A stretch of 64,000 nucleotides of DNA from Candidatus Saccharimonadales bacterium (GTDB lineage Bacteria > Patescibacteriota > Saccharimonadia > Saccharimonadales > Saccharimonadaceae): NCBI GenBank assembly GCA_039928925.1, contig JBDSSF010000003.1, positions 1 to 64,000 of the forward strand, given 5' to 3'. A model generated the notes under the pieces. It was not told the DNA's origin. It saw only the letters and a list, made by a program, of their open reading frames with translations, and searched no databases. Positions within the stretch are counted from its first letter, which is position 1, and the number at the start of each line of letters is the position of its first letter. Both the position numbers and the translations under genes were made by a program. Below are positions 52,120 to 59,615 of this stretch, one piece after another.

Positions 52120-53334
52120 ATGAATTTACCTTTTGATATCATCACCGATCTTCCTGAGAGTTCCGAAATGAAATGGCAGCGTCAATTTATCGGTACTGAT
52201 CGCAAAAAACATGAAGGAATCTGGAGGCGAACCCAAGAGCTCGCAACGAGTAAAGATTCTCATTATGAATCAGATAGCGACGGTCGCTGGAAACTAGTCC
52301 ACTTTTTTGACGAATATGATCTTGTAAAAGTTAACGGCTCGTACACACTTGTTCTTCAAAAGCCGTACTTATGGTGGAACACTGCACTACCTGAGATAGA
52401 GCTCCAGCGATACTATCAAAAAACTATTGATGCAATGGCGGAAGGTGGATGGAAAACAAGAGAAACAGATACTGGTCTCGTGGCCACAAAAGGTGACCTT
52501 ACTGCTATCATTACATTTCTTACAAAAGAACGAGGCGAAGAACTCGCTAAACGTACATTACCAACAGGATACCGTGTGATTGATATTGAAGTTTATGGTC
52601 CGAGCATGCACCTTGCCGATGATGAGCGATTTAGGCCCTGGGTCATTTTAGAGGCAGGTATACGTAAATCCCTAAAGCGCGGCTCACCTGAAATAGCAAC
52701 ACTCGGTCTCGATTTAGCACAATATATCCCATTTCATCTTGAACTAGGATGTGGACCATCAATAGAAGCTGGTGTTCCGCCACTCGCACATCTTCATAGA
52801 ACCTATGCAATATCAAATCCAAGAACACATGAATATTTAATGGGTGACTACGATGATCTACCTGTTAGATTTTTTGCAAATACTGATCAATTCTATATGG
52901 ACGCATCACTCATTTATGCATCGTCACTAAAAGCCCACCCAGAAACTCTTTTTTACACATCCGTAAAAAGACTTTTTGAAAACGAAACGATTATTAACCC
53001 CGTTTATACAAATAACTACGATGGTCTTGTTGCGGATATTGGGATGACTGAATTTTACATGCGTAAATTTGAGGATGCACACATCTTCCCTGACGTCGAG
53101 TTTGATAAACGAGCAAAAGCACTCATTGTCGTTGGGTCTCACGCTGATCGACGAAAACTACAAGAAAAAGCAAGGGATGCAGGTCTACAGGTCATCTATG
53201 TCGATCCAGAAGTGTATACCGATGAACTGACGTGTCATCAGTACGACTACCCGATCGAAGCACCTCAAGATGACGATATCCTTATAAGGCTTAGTGCCAA
53301 GGACTTTGCCGAGCGTATACTTACGACACTATAG
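52120..53334 (+). CDS. Protein with divergent SIR2-like NAD-binding domain
   Basis: A 404-residue protein. The first 190 residues match nothing I recognise. From about 205 it follows a sirtuin-like Rossmann pattern: GCGPSIEAGVPPL (210-222) for GAGxSxxSGIP, TNNYDGL (297-303) for the TQNxDxL motif, and IVVGSHADR with VIYVDPE (336-364) for the VxGTSL and C-terminal strand. The catalytic His of deacetylases (HG motif) is not seen. Bacterial SIR2 domains of this kind often act as NAD hydrolases in anti-phage systems. No defence partner is adjacent. Confidence 0.68.
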   Translation: MNLPFDIITDLPESSEMKWQRQFIGTDRKKHEGIWRRTQELATSKDSHYESDSDGRWKLVHFFDEYDLVKVNGSYTLVLQKPYLWWNTALPEIELQRYYQKTIDAMAEGGWKTRETDTGLVATKGDLTAIITFLTKERGEELAKRTLPTGYRVIDIEVYGPSMHLADDERFRPWVILEAGIRKSLKRGSPEIATLGLDLAQYIPFHLELGCGPSIEAGVPPLAHLHRTYAISNPRTHEYLMGDYDDLPVRFFANTDQFYMDASLIYASSLKAHPETLFYTSVKRLFENETIINPVYTNNYDGLVADIGMTEFYMRKFEDAHIFPDVEFDKRAKALIVVGSHADRRKLQEKARDAGLQVIYVDPEVYTDELTCHQYDYPIEAPQDDDILIRLSAKDFAERILTTL

Positions 53335-53354
53335 GTATCTCGTGCTACTGGGCA

Positions 53355-53360
53355 TACAAT
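53355..53360 (+). promoter_or_regulatory. -10 box of the M50-like gene, leaderless
   Basis: TACAAT ends 7 nt before the ATG at 53368. Confidence 0.5.
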
Positions 53361-53367
53361 AAGCTAT

Positions 53368-54171
53368 ATGAAAAAGATATCTCGACTACCACTCATTACG
53401 TCTACCTTAGCCTTCGTTCTTGCCGGAATGTTAGTTATTACAATTCACGAATTATCACATCTTGTAATGTCACTATCCCTTGGTGTACCAGCCATACTTT
53501 TTCCTAATTTTGTCGTTCAGCCAGATCAAACTACTAGTTGGCAGATTATATTGACCGCGGGTACAGGGCCACTTTTTAGTCTTATATCTGGCCTTTTGAT
53601 CATTTGGTTAATCAAGGATTGGCTGAAAGGAAGTTCGAAAACATTCACAAAACTTCTCGTATTGTGGTTCGGATTTCTAAGTGCAGAGGTTGGTTTTGGC
53701 TACTTCTTTATTGCGCCCCTCGTTGCAGGTGGCGACACAGGCCAAGTACTTTCACTTCTAAACGCTAGTTGGTTTGTGTATGCAATCATATTTGCTGCTG
53801 GCGTAGCTGGATTTTTACTCTTACTACCACGAGTTCTTTCAGCCCGACTAAGCAGTTTTGCTCATGATAAATCAAGCTTTTTTCAGCTTAGCATGTTCCC
53901 TTGGCTTATCGGTACAGGTATACTACTGGTCATTTATACGCTTTCTATTGCCGTCACATCTATTAGCCATATAGATGCTCCTGGCCTGATTGCACTTATG
54001 GGCGTCGTGACAATCGGTGTCTTTGCACCAATGGCTGATTTTAATAAGCTACATGCAGGTCACAATAAAAACGTCGTATTCAACCTACCCGTTGCGGGCA
54101 TCGTCATGAGTAGCCTCATTGGATTATTTATAATCTTTATTTTGTCACGAGGCATACATTTCGGACTATAG
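53368..54171 (+). CDS. M50-like membrane metalloprotease
   Basis: A 267-residue protein of about seven membrane helices with HELSH in the first (VITIHELSHLV, about 25-35), the zinc and catalytic residues of site-2 proteases. The second metal motif (usually LDG/NxxPxxxLDG) is represented only by GGDTGQV. No PDZ domain. It may cleave membrane-bound substrates or be an inactive relative. Its 3' end overlaps the convergent glutaredoxin gene by 6 bp. Confidence 0.75.
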   Translation: MKKISRLPLITSTLAFVLAGMLVITIHELSHLVMSLSLGVPAILFPNFVVQPDQTTSWQIILTAGTGPLFSLISGLLIIWLIKDWLKGSSKTFTKLLVLWFGFLSAEVGFGYFFIAPLVAGGDTGQVLSLLNASWFVYAIIFAAGVAGFLLLLPRVLSARLSSFAHDKSSFFQLSMFPWLIGTGILLVIYTLSIAVTSISHIDAPGLIALMGVVTIGVFAPMADFNKLHAGHNKNVVFNLPVAGIVMSSLIGLFIIFILSRGIHFGL

Positions 54172-54417
54172 TCCGAGTATGCTCATTAATCGTTTACGAT
54201 CAAATCCCTGAACCTTTTCTTCCGTACCATCATCTTTTGTGATGACGGTGAATGGCGGTACTTGCATCATGCCACCTGTTGCGGTCATCAGTTGATTCAT
54301 CGCCTCGTCACTTTCATCGACAATAATATCATCGTAGGACATGTTATTTTTATCAAGCCACTCCATCTCTGCATGACAGATAGCGCATGTTGATGTTGAG
54401 TATATAGTAATGTTCAT
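54166..54417 (-). CDS. Glutaredoxin-like protein
   Basis: An 83-residue thioredoxin-fold protein: ITIYSTSTCAICHAEMEWL with a CAIC active site (11-14), the cis-Pro in MMQVPPFTVI and FDRKRLMSIL at the end. It should reduce disulfides in the cytosol. It follows dipZ by 17 nt, with GGAG before its ATG, so it may feed or be co-induced with the DipZ pathway. Confidence 0.88.
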   Translation of the reverse strand: MNITIYSTSTCAICHAEMEWLDKNNMSYDDIIVDESDEAMNQLMTATGGMMQVPPFTVITKDDGTEEKVQGFDRKRLMSILGL

Positions 54418-54434
54418 AGTTGTTCTCCTTTTAA

Positions 54435-56132
54435 TTAACTTCCGAATGTAAATACATTTAGCTGCACACCAGCTGGTACCTTCAGTTCGACTGCGTTGTC
54501 TTTGCCAAAGCTATTTAATTTCACCAAACGATACAGCTGTGCTTCATTGATTGTCACACTTGAATCCTTCACATCATCACCAGCAAACTTTGTCTGGCTA
54601 ATAGGCTTGCCGTTGAGTATGACTTGCATTGATGCGTTTGCCACTTTATTAGCAGTTACCACATACATTTCTTTTGCAGCAAAACGGAAGGTGAGTGTAC
54701 TATCTTTTACAGCTGTAATACCTTCTGGTGCTACCTGCCACTGACCACCAAGTGTCCACTCATTAATCCTGTCGAGACTTGCTGGCGTGAATGTGTTGGT
54801 TCCCTGAACAAGGCGTGGGCTACCTGTGAAATTGCTTGCCCGCTTTGTACCAAGATATGTTTCTGGTGTCTGTGCATCAGTCACTGGAACCTGTGCAGAT
54901 AGGGCAGAGGTAGTTTTATCTGGAACTGTACCGCCATCTTCAGCGAGTAGTGTACGGATTGCCTCTTCAGTTTCCTTGTACTCTCCCTCGCCTCCATGGT
55001 AACGACGTACGTTACCCTCTTTATCTATTAAATAACTTCCTGGCCAGTATTGGTTCTGGTATGCATTCCAGGTTGAAAAATCATTATCAAGTGCTATTGG
55101 ATATGTTAGATTAGCTTTTTTTGCTGCATCCTGGACGTTAGCTGGATTCTTTTCAAATGAGAACTCTGGCGCATGAACTCCGATAATCTCAAATCCGCTA
55201 TCTTTATAGTTGCTATACCAATCTCGAAGATACGGCTGAGTTCGGATACAGTTAATACAGCTATACGTCCAGAAGTCGATAAGCACTACTTTGCCCTTCA
55301 TACTAGCTAGCGTACGCGGATTACTATTAATCCAGTTCTGTAGGCCAACAAACTCCGGTGCTTTATAGGGCTTAACATTAAGTACGCCGGCTGCATCTTG
55401 ACGATTACTTGATGGTATCAGCTGAGCTGAGAGTTTATCAAAATTAAAAGGAGTGTGTTCTGACACGTACGTCTGTAGTTGCTTATCATAGCCTGTAATA
55501 ACAAGCAGCCCGACAACAATAAATATAATCGCAACAATGCGGCTAAATAGACCCCGTGGATTACTTGCAAACTTTAGTTTACGTACAAATTTTTGTCCTA
55601 TAAATCCGATGAGTAGAAGCATAAGGCTTAGTCCAAGTACGTATGAAACCATGTAGATCATTGCAACACCGAAGTTTACGGGTAAGACGGTCGCTAGGAT
55701 ATAGGCATAAACTGGGCTACAGCTACTAAAGACTGGGCCAAGTGCAGCACCCGTAATGATTGCACCTATGACCGCTCCTTTACCAGAGCTTTTTCCAAGT
55801 AGCTGTTGACTCTTAGACTGTAAGTTAAAAGCTAATATCAGTTTCTCGTAAAGGACAGGGAATAGGAACACGATACCAATTCCAACAATAATACCACCAC
55901 TGATATATGTGATGAGCTGTGGCGGTATATTTATGAGTAGTGTGGTCGCTTTTAATAGAACTGTGAAAACGATTAACGAGATAGCCAAGCTCGCAGCAAT
56001 AATAATTGGCCGTCGTTTATCGTGAACATCTCCACTTATCGAACCACCTATAATGATCGGTAGGAGCGGCAAGACGCATGGCGCCAGTACGGTGATAATT
56101 CCTGCAAAGAATGCTCCGAGAAGTAAAAACAT
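54435..56132 (-). CDS. dipZ: DipZ-type thiol-disulfide transporter (CcdA plus thioredoxin plus CBM-like domain)
   Basis: A 565-residue fusion. Residues about 1-225 are a CcdA/DsbD-type membrane domain with the two redox cysteines in LAPCVLPLLP and SSCSPVYAY. Residues about 265-410 are a TlpA-like thioredoxin domain with CINC (WTYSCINCIRTQPYL). The last 130 are a beta-rich domain as in mycobacterial DipZ. It carries reducing power across the membrane to exported proteins. Grouped with glutaredoxin downstream and fasciclin upstream. Confidence 0.92.
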   Translation of the reverse strand: MFLLLGAFFAGIITVLAPCVLPLLPIIIGGSISGDVHDKRRPIIIAASLAISLIVFTVLLKATTLLINIPPQLITYISGGIIVGIGIVFLFPVLYEKLILAFNLQSKSQQLLGKSSGKGAVIGAIITGAALGPVFSSCSPVYAYILATVLPVNFGVAMIYMVSYVLGLSLMLLLIGFIGQKFVRKLKFASNPRGLFSRIVAIIFIVVGLLVITGYDKQLQTYVSEHTPFNFDKLSAQLIPSSNRQDAAGVLNVKPYKAPEFVGLQNWINSNPRTLASMKGKVVLIDFWTYSCINCIRTQPYLRDWYSNYKDSGFEIIGVHAPEFSFEKNPANVQDAAKKANLTYPIALDNDFSTWNAYQNQYWPGSYLIDKEGNVRRYHGGEGEYKETEEAIRTLLAEDGGTVPDKTTSALSAQVPVTDAQTPETYLGTKRASNFTGSPRLVQGTNTFTPASLDRINEWTLGGQWQVAPEGITAVKDSTLTFRFAAKEMYVVTANKVANASMQVILNGKPISQTKFAGDDVKDSSVTINEAQLYRLVKLNSFGKDNAVELKVPAGVQLNVFTFGS

Positions 56133-56153
56133 TGTATGTCCCCTTATTTAGGT

Positions 56154-56183
56154 GAAGGTGCTTGCCAACTGACAAGCACCTTC
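56154..56183. terminator. Hairpin between fasciclin and dipZ genes
   Basis: GAAGGTGCTTG and CAAGCACCTTC form a perfect 11-bp stem around an 8-nt loop. The T-tract is on the + side; on the minus strand, which is the one transcribed here, none follows. It may therefore be a processing site or partial terminator separating the two genes. Confidence 0.5.
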
Positions 56184-56197
56184 TTTTTGTTATCTAA

Positions 56198-56821
56198 TTA
56201 GCTTTTAGGCATCAAGACTGATTTTACAACATGTGTCACACCATTGCTTGAGATCACATCTGCAGTTTCGATAGAAACTTTGTTGCCTTTGGCGTCCTGA
56301 ATTTTCAGTTCGTTATTTTCAACAATTGGCATTAGCATCTCACCTTCAACTGATGTAAGAGATTCACCTTTTTGTGCCATGACACGGAGGTCGGCACTTG
56401 TGTAAGTTCCAGCTACCACATGGTAGGTTAGGATCTTTGCAAGAGCAGCCTTGTTTTCAGGCTTCAAAAGTGTATCAACCGTGCCCGCAGGCAAGGCAGC
56501 GAATGCATCATTCGTTGGGGCGAAGACTGTAAATGGGCCTTCACTCTTTAATGTATCAACAAGGTCGGCTGCTTTTACGGCCGCAACAAGTGTTGTTACA
56601 TTTTTAGCGTTAACAGCGTTGTCAACGATATCTTTACTTTGTACCATTTTTGCTCCACCAACAGTAACGCCATCTTCTGTAGTCATACTCATTTGAGTTG
56701 AATCAGATGTTGGAGTTGTTGTTTTATTCATATTACCAACAGAGTACCCGATGCCACCACCAAGTGCGAGACCAACGATCATGCTAATAACGATTATTGC
56801 AGTTTTGCTTCCAGATTCCAT
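56198..56821 (-). CDS. Membrane-anchored fasciclin (FAS1) domain protein
   Basis: A 207-residue protein: N-terminal membrane helix (about 7-27), a Thr/Ser linker, and a FAS1 domain with LVAAVKAADLVDTLKSEGPF, TVFAPTNDAFAALPAGTVDT, LTYHVVAGTY and NGVTHVVKSVLMP. FAS1 domains mediate adhesion or interaction with surface proteins. AAAGGAGG lies before the ATG. The promoter overlaps an inverted repeat facing a MarR gene. Confidence 0.93.
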   Translation of the reverse strand: MESGSKTAIIVISMIVGLALGGGIGYSVGNMNKTTTPTSDSTQMSMTTEDGVTVGGAKMVQSKDIVDNAVNAKNVTTLVAAVKAADLVDTLKSEGPFTVFAPTNDAFAALPAGTVDTLLKPENKAALAKILTYHVVAGTYTSADLRVMAQKGESLTSVEGEMLMPIVENNELKIQDAKGNKVSIETADVISSNGVTHVVKSVLMPKS

Positions 56822-56852
56822 AAGAACCCTCCTTTAATTTATAAGTTTCGCC

Positions 56853-56881
56853 AAGTTAATTATACTTTACTTAATTAACTT
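56853..56881. promoter_or_regulatory. Large inverted repeat in the MarR/fasciclin divergent promoter
   Basis: AAGTTAATTA-N9-TAATTAACTT is a perfect 10-bp inverted repeat. The minus-strand -10 TATAAT (56859-56864) of the fasciclin gene lies within it. It is the likely operator for the neighbouring MarR protein. Confidence 0.65.
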
Positions 56882-56900
56882 AACATAGTAGTATAGTATT

Positions 56901-57383
56901 ATGAATGATATGACATTGTCAACAACAAATTCGGAATTCACATTATCGTCTCTTACGACTTATGAGGTTGGCGTCATGCAATCGACCGCTCACCGCCTAA
57001 CAAGCAAGGTTAAATCACAATTTTTATCACAATATGAACTTACTGCTATGCAGTGGTTTGCACTGGGTTATATAAATGATTCTAGCCCAGATGGAATGTC
57101 CCTCACCGCGCTTAAAGATATCCTGGATACCACGATGCCATTCATTACAAATACAATCAATCTCCTCGAGTCTAAGGGCCTTATCCGTAAAGTAACCAAA
57201 CCAGGTGACAACCGTACGAAGATTGTTTATCTTAACCCAAGCTACAAACCACTCATCAAACAAATTGAAGCTGGCCTACGTGATGAACTCCGAAAAGAGC
57301 TATACGGTAACGATGCGATTACTCGAGATGAGCTTCAAACTTATGTTGATGTACTCTATAAAATGGTTGAGCATAGGAAATAA
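56901..57383 (+). CDS. MarR family transcriptional regulator
   Basis: A 160-residue winged-helix protein: YELTAMQWFALGYI, DGMSLTALKDILDTTMPFIT as recognition helix region, LLESKGLIRKV and the wing GDNRTKIVYLN. It is divergent from the fasciclin gene and should control that gene and itself. The redox setting (DipZ, glutaredoxin) suggests it senses oxidants, but it has no cysteine, so a thiol switch within the protein is ruled out. TAGTAT ends 6 nt before the ATG. Confidence 0.9.
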   Translation: MNDMTLSTTNSEFTLSSLTTYEVGVMQSTAHRLTSKVKSQFLSQYELTAMQWFALGYINDSSPDGMSLTALKDILDTTMPFITNTINLLESKGLIRKVTKPGDNRTKIVYLNPSYKPLIKQIEAGLRDELRKELYGNDAITRDELQTYVDVLYKMVEHRK

Positions 57384-57389
57384 ACATAT

Positions 57390-57417
57390 AAAAACGCCGT
57401 AAGAATGCGGCGTTTTT
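57390..57417 (+). terminator. Terminator of the second marR gene
   Basis: AAAAACGCCG pairs with CGGCGTTTTT around a short loop, followed by an AT-rich run, 6 nt after the stop codon. It suits both strands. Confidence 0.85.
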
Positions 57418-57445
57418 ATATATAGCTTTTAAAGCATGTGGGGAT

Positions 57446-57973
57446 CTATGAGTTTTTACTCGTAGCGTCATCTAGCTTATCGGAGCCGCCAAGACCACCC
57501 CTTACGCCACCTCTAGGCCCTCCCATTACGAAGTGAAGATAATCAGTTGGGATGTTATTCGTTTTAGCCCATGCTTCGAGCGCAGTGCGCTGCCCATCCA
57601 TTTCTGTTTTCATTTCAGCACGGGTCTTTGTCGTCGTTGAACTCCTTGCAGCATCACGCTCGGCTTGAACAGAAGTACGTTTTGCCAAAATCGTATCGAC
57701 TTGAGCCTGTGTTAACTTCCCGTCAGTAACCAGTTTTGCAAGATCCGCTTTCACTTTTGTCTCCTGCTCAGCTTGCTTTGCAGTGCGTTGATCATCAAAA
57801 ACTTTTTGGACATCAGTTTTATTTAGATTAAACTTACTTGCTATGGCATCTACCAAACTAGACATTGGATTTGATTGAGTTGGGTTAGTACTTGCACTAG
57901 CAATACCTACGCCCGCTACTCCCGCAAGACCAATAGTTGTTACTATTCCCGCTGTTATAAGTTGTTTCTTCAT
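57446..57973 (-). CDS. Secreted protein with signal peptide, unknown function
   Basis: A 175-residue protein with a Sec signal peptide (MKKQLITAGIVTTIGLAGVA, cleavage likely after ASA near residue 28). The mature part is helical and charged, with a motif like SSLVDAIASKFNLNKTDVQKV and repeated DQRTAKQAEQ/LTQAQVDTILAKR segments, ending in a Gly-rich stretch (MGGPRGGVRGGLGG). AGGAG 5 nt before the ATG at 57973 sets the start. No family named. Confidence 0.82.
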   Translation of the reverse strand: MKKQLITAGIVTTIGLAGVAGVGIASASTNPTQSNPMSSLVDAIASKFNLNKTDVQKVFDDQRTAKQAEQETKVKADLAKLVTDGKLTQAQVDTILAKRTSVQAERDAARSSTTTKTRAEMKTEMDGQRTALEAWAKTNNIPTDYLHFVMGGPRGGVRGGLGGSDKLDDATSKNS

Positions 57974-58135
57974 ATATCTCCTCTCATTCATTACATGACT
58001 ACTGCCGCTATAGGACAGCAATTTTTATCATATCTAAATTTATTGAGAGATCACTGAGCTGGATTTTGCTTATGGGTCATTAGTGTATTTTCGTGTACTA
58101 AATCCATGTCAGACCTCGAAACATACTGAGCTAAC

Positions 58136-58167
58136 AAAAAAGACCGACTAAATAGTCTGTCTTTTTT
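58136..58167 (-). terminator. Terminator of tRNA-Met
   Basis: AAAAAAGAC with GTCTTTTTT, plus an inner GACT/AGTC, forms a hairpin right after the tRNA, with a T-tract on the minus strand. Confidence 0.75.
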
Positions 58168-58169
58168 CT

Positions 58170-58246
58170 TGGTAGCAGCGACAAGGATCGAACTTGTGAC
58201 CTTAGGCTTATGAGTCCTACGCTCTAACCAACTGAGCTACGCTGCC
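58170..58246 (-). tRNA. tRNA-Met (CAU), probably elongator
   Basis: A complete 77-nt cloverleaf with encoded CCA and loop CTCATAA, anticodon CAT. Acceptor position 1-72 is a G-T wobble and the top pair of the anticodon stem (next to the loop) is A-G mismatched. It lacks initiator features. A tRNA-Ile2 read by TilS cannot be fully excluded. Confidence 0.92.
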
Positions 58247-58296
58247 ATACTTGGATAATTGTAGCAAAACAGAGATGAATTTTCCAGAGGGGACTA

Positions 58297-58446
58297 TTAT
58301 TCAAGCTCGCTATCATCAGGTAGGGCAGCATGGTGAGTATCAATGAAGCTACGAAGCTCATCATCAGTGCGCTCACGATTCCATGTTGATAGTTTTAAGA
58401 TATCACTAAGGGTGACGGCTTCGATGCCGCTAGATTGCGTTTCCAT
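58297..58446 (-). CDS. 49-residue acidic small protein
   Basis: An open frame starting METQSSGIEAVTLSDILKLS and ending DDSELE. It contains a plausible amphipathic helix (RERTDDELRSFIDTH) and is free of low complexity. Codon usage fits the neighbours. It stands alone upstream of tRNA-Met. No family recognised. Confidence 0.55.
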   Translation of the reverse strand: METQSSGIEAVTLSDILKLSTWNRERTDDELRSFIDTHHAALPDDSELE

Positions 58447-58594
58447 TATTATTTGCTTTCTTTTTGTTTTTAATTTCTTATATACCTATTTAAGCATAAA
58501 CTCTTTAAAAAAGCAATGGTAATTTACAAGATTTTTGGTCTTTTGCCAATGCTTATGCTATAAATGGTACAAGGGGTAATAAAAATAAACATCC

Positions 58595-59317
58595 ATGGAC
58601 ATCCTGAGCTCATTCCTGATAGTCACAGTTAGCGCGTGTATCCACGCGAGTTTTCAGTTGAGCGTCAGTATGCTAACGCTTCTCAGCGGACATGCTATAG
58701 GTGCTAAGCATTCTCATGCGAGACTTATACGATTAACGAGTGGTTTTATATTCGGCACCTCCGTCATGACAATTTTACTTGTTTCTTTTATGTCGTATTT
58801 ATTACAACAATTATTTCATGGTACGCCTCCACTAATTGTTTGGGCTGTAAGCTGTGGATTACTATTCGGGCTTGGTGTTGCTGTGTGGGCCTTTTACTAC
58901 AGACGAAATGACGGTACGACACTTTGGCTACCGCGAAGCGCAGCAAAATACCTTACAGATCGCACGAAAGCAACAAAAAGTAGCGCTGAAGCATTCAGCC
59001 TTGGTCTAAGCAGCGTCACTGCTGAGCTTATTTTTATCATAGCGCCAATTATGATTGGGTCACTCGCTATAGTTCACTTATCGCCACAGCTACAGCTTGC
59101 AGGTGTAGGCTTATATTCAATCGTATCAATGCTATCACTACTACTTGTGTGGGCGCTTGTTGGTAGCGGTCATAGCCTTAGTAATATACAAAAATGGCGA
59201 GAGCACAACAAACGGTTCTTGCAGTTCGCTGCTGGCAGTGGTCTCATTGCACTCGGATTCTACGTTTATGTCGATCAAGTTATCTCCGTCACGGCCCTTG
59301 CCGCTGGAGGACAGTAA
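58595..59317 (+). CDS. Polytopic membrane protein, unknown function
   Basis: A 240-residue protein with about six membrane helices and a basic cytosolic loop (PRSAAKYLTDRTKATKSSAE, about 113-132). Its helix pattern is like CcdA/LysE-type transporters but no cysteine pair is present. Followed 5 nt later by the ATP-cone gene and then the flavoprotein, likely one operon. Confidence 0.7.
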   Translation: MDILSSFLIVTVSACIHASFQLSVSMLTLLSGHAIGAKHSHARLIRLTSGFIFGTSVMTILLVSFMSYLLQQLFHGTPPLIVWAVSCGLLFGLGVAVWAFYYRRNDGTTLWLPRSAAKYLTDRTKATKSSAEAFSLGLSSVTAELIFIIAPIMIGSLAIVHLSPQLQLAGVGLYSIVSMLSLLLVWALVGSGHSLSNIQKWREHNKRFLQFAAGSGLIALGFYVYVDQVISVTALAAGGQ

Positions 59318-59322
59318 TTATT

Positions 59323-59604
59323 ATGAAGGCTATTGATATCATCAAGCAGGCCGGTAGACGGCCATCAGAAAGCTTTCAACGAGAGAAGCTTCACGCTAGC
59401 ATCCGCGCAGCATGCCTTAGCGTTCGAAGTCCGGTAGGATCAGCCGAGACAACGGCTAATAATGTGTGTGATGCCGTTATTATCTGGCTAGATACGAAAC
59501 CAGAGGTAACAAGTAATGATCTCCGCCGAATTGCTAGCCAACATCTTGAAAAATTCCATCCTGACGCCGCATATCTATATAAACATCATCGCTTGATAAT
59601 CTAA
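59323..59604 (+). CDS. Stand-alone ATP-cone domain protein
   Basis: A 93-residue protein made of one ATP-cone: GRRPSESFQREKLHASIRAA at the start, then TTANNVCDAVIIWLDTKPEV and LEKFHPDAAYLYKHHR at the end. ATP-cones sense ATP/dATP in NrdR and ribonucleotide reductases; alone, it would be a nucleotide-sensing partner. Eleven nt before the flavoprotein, with AAGGAG between, so they are co-translated. Confidence 0.82.
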   Translation: MKAIDIIKQAGRRPSESFQREKLHASIRAACLSVRSPVGSAETTANNVCDAVIIWLDTKPEVTSNDLRRIASQHLEKFHPDAAYLYKHHRLII

Positions 59605-59615
59605 GGAGCAACAAT

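Noticed and set aside
58170-58246. tRNA-Ile2 (CAU, lysidine target)
   Set aside because: Body sequence resembles elongator Met tRNAs more closely; the point stays open because TilS is encoded in the window and another CAU tRNA must exist elsewhere.
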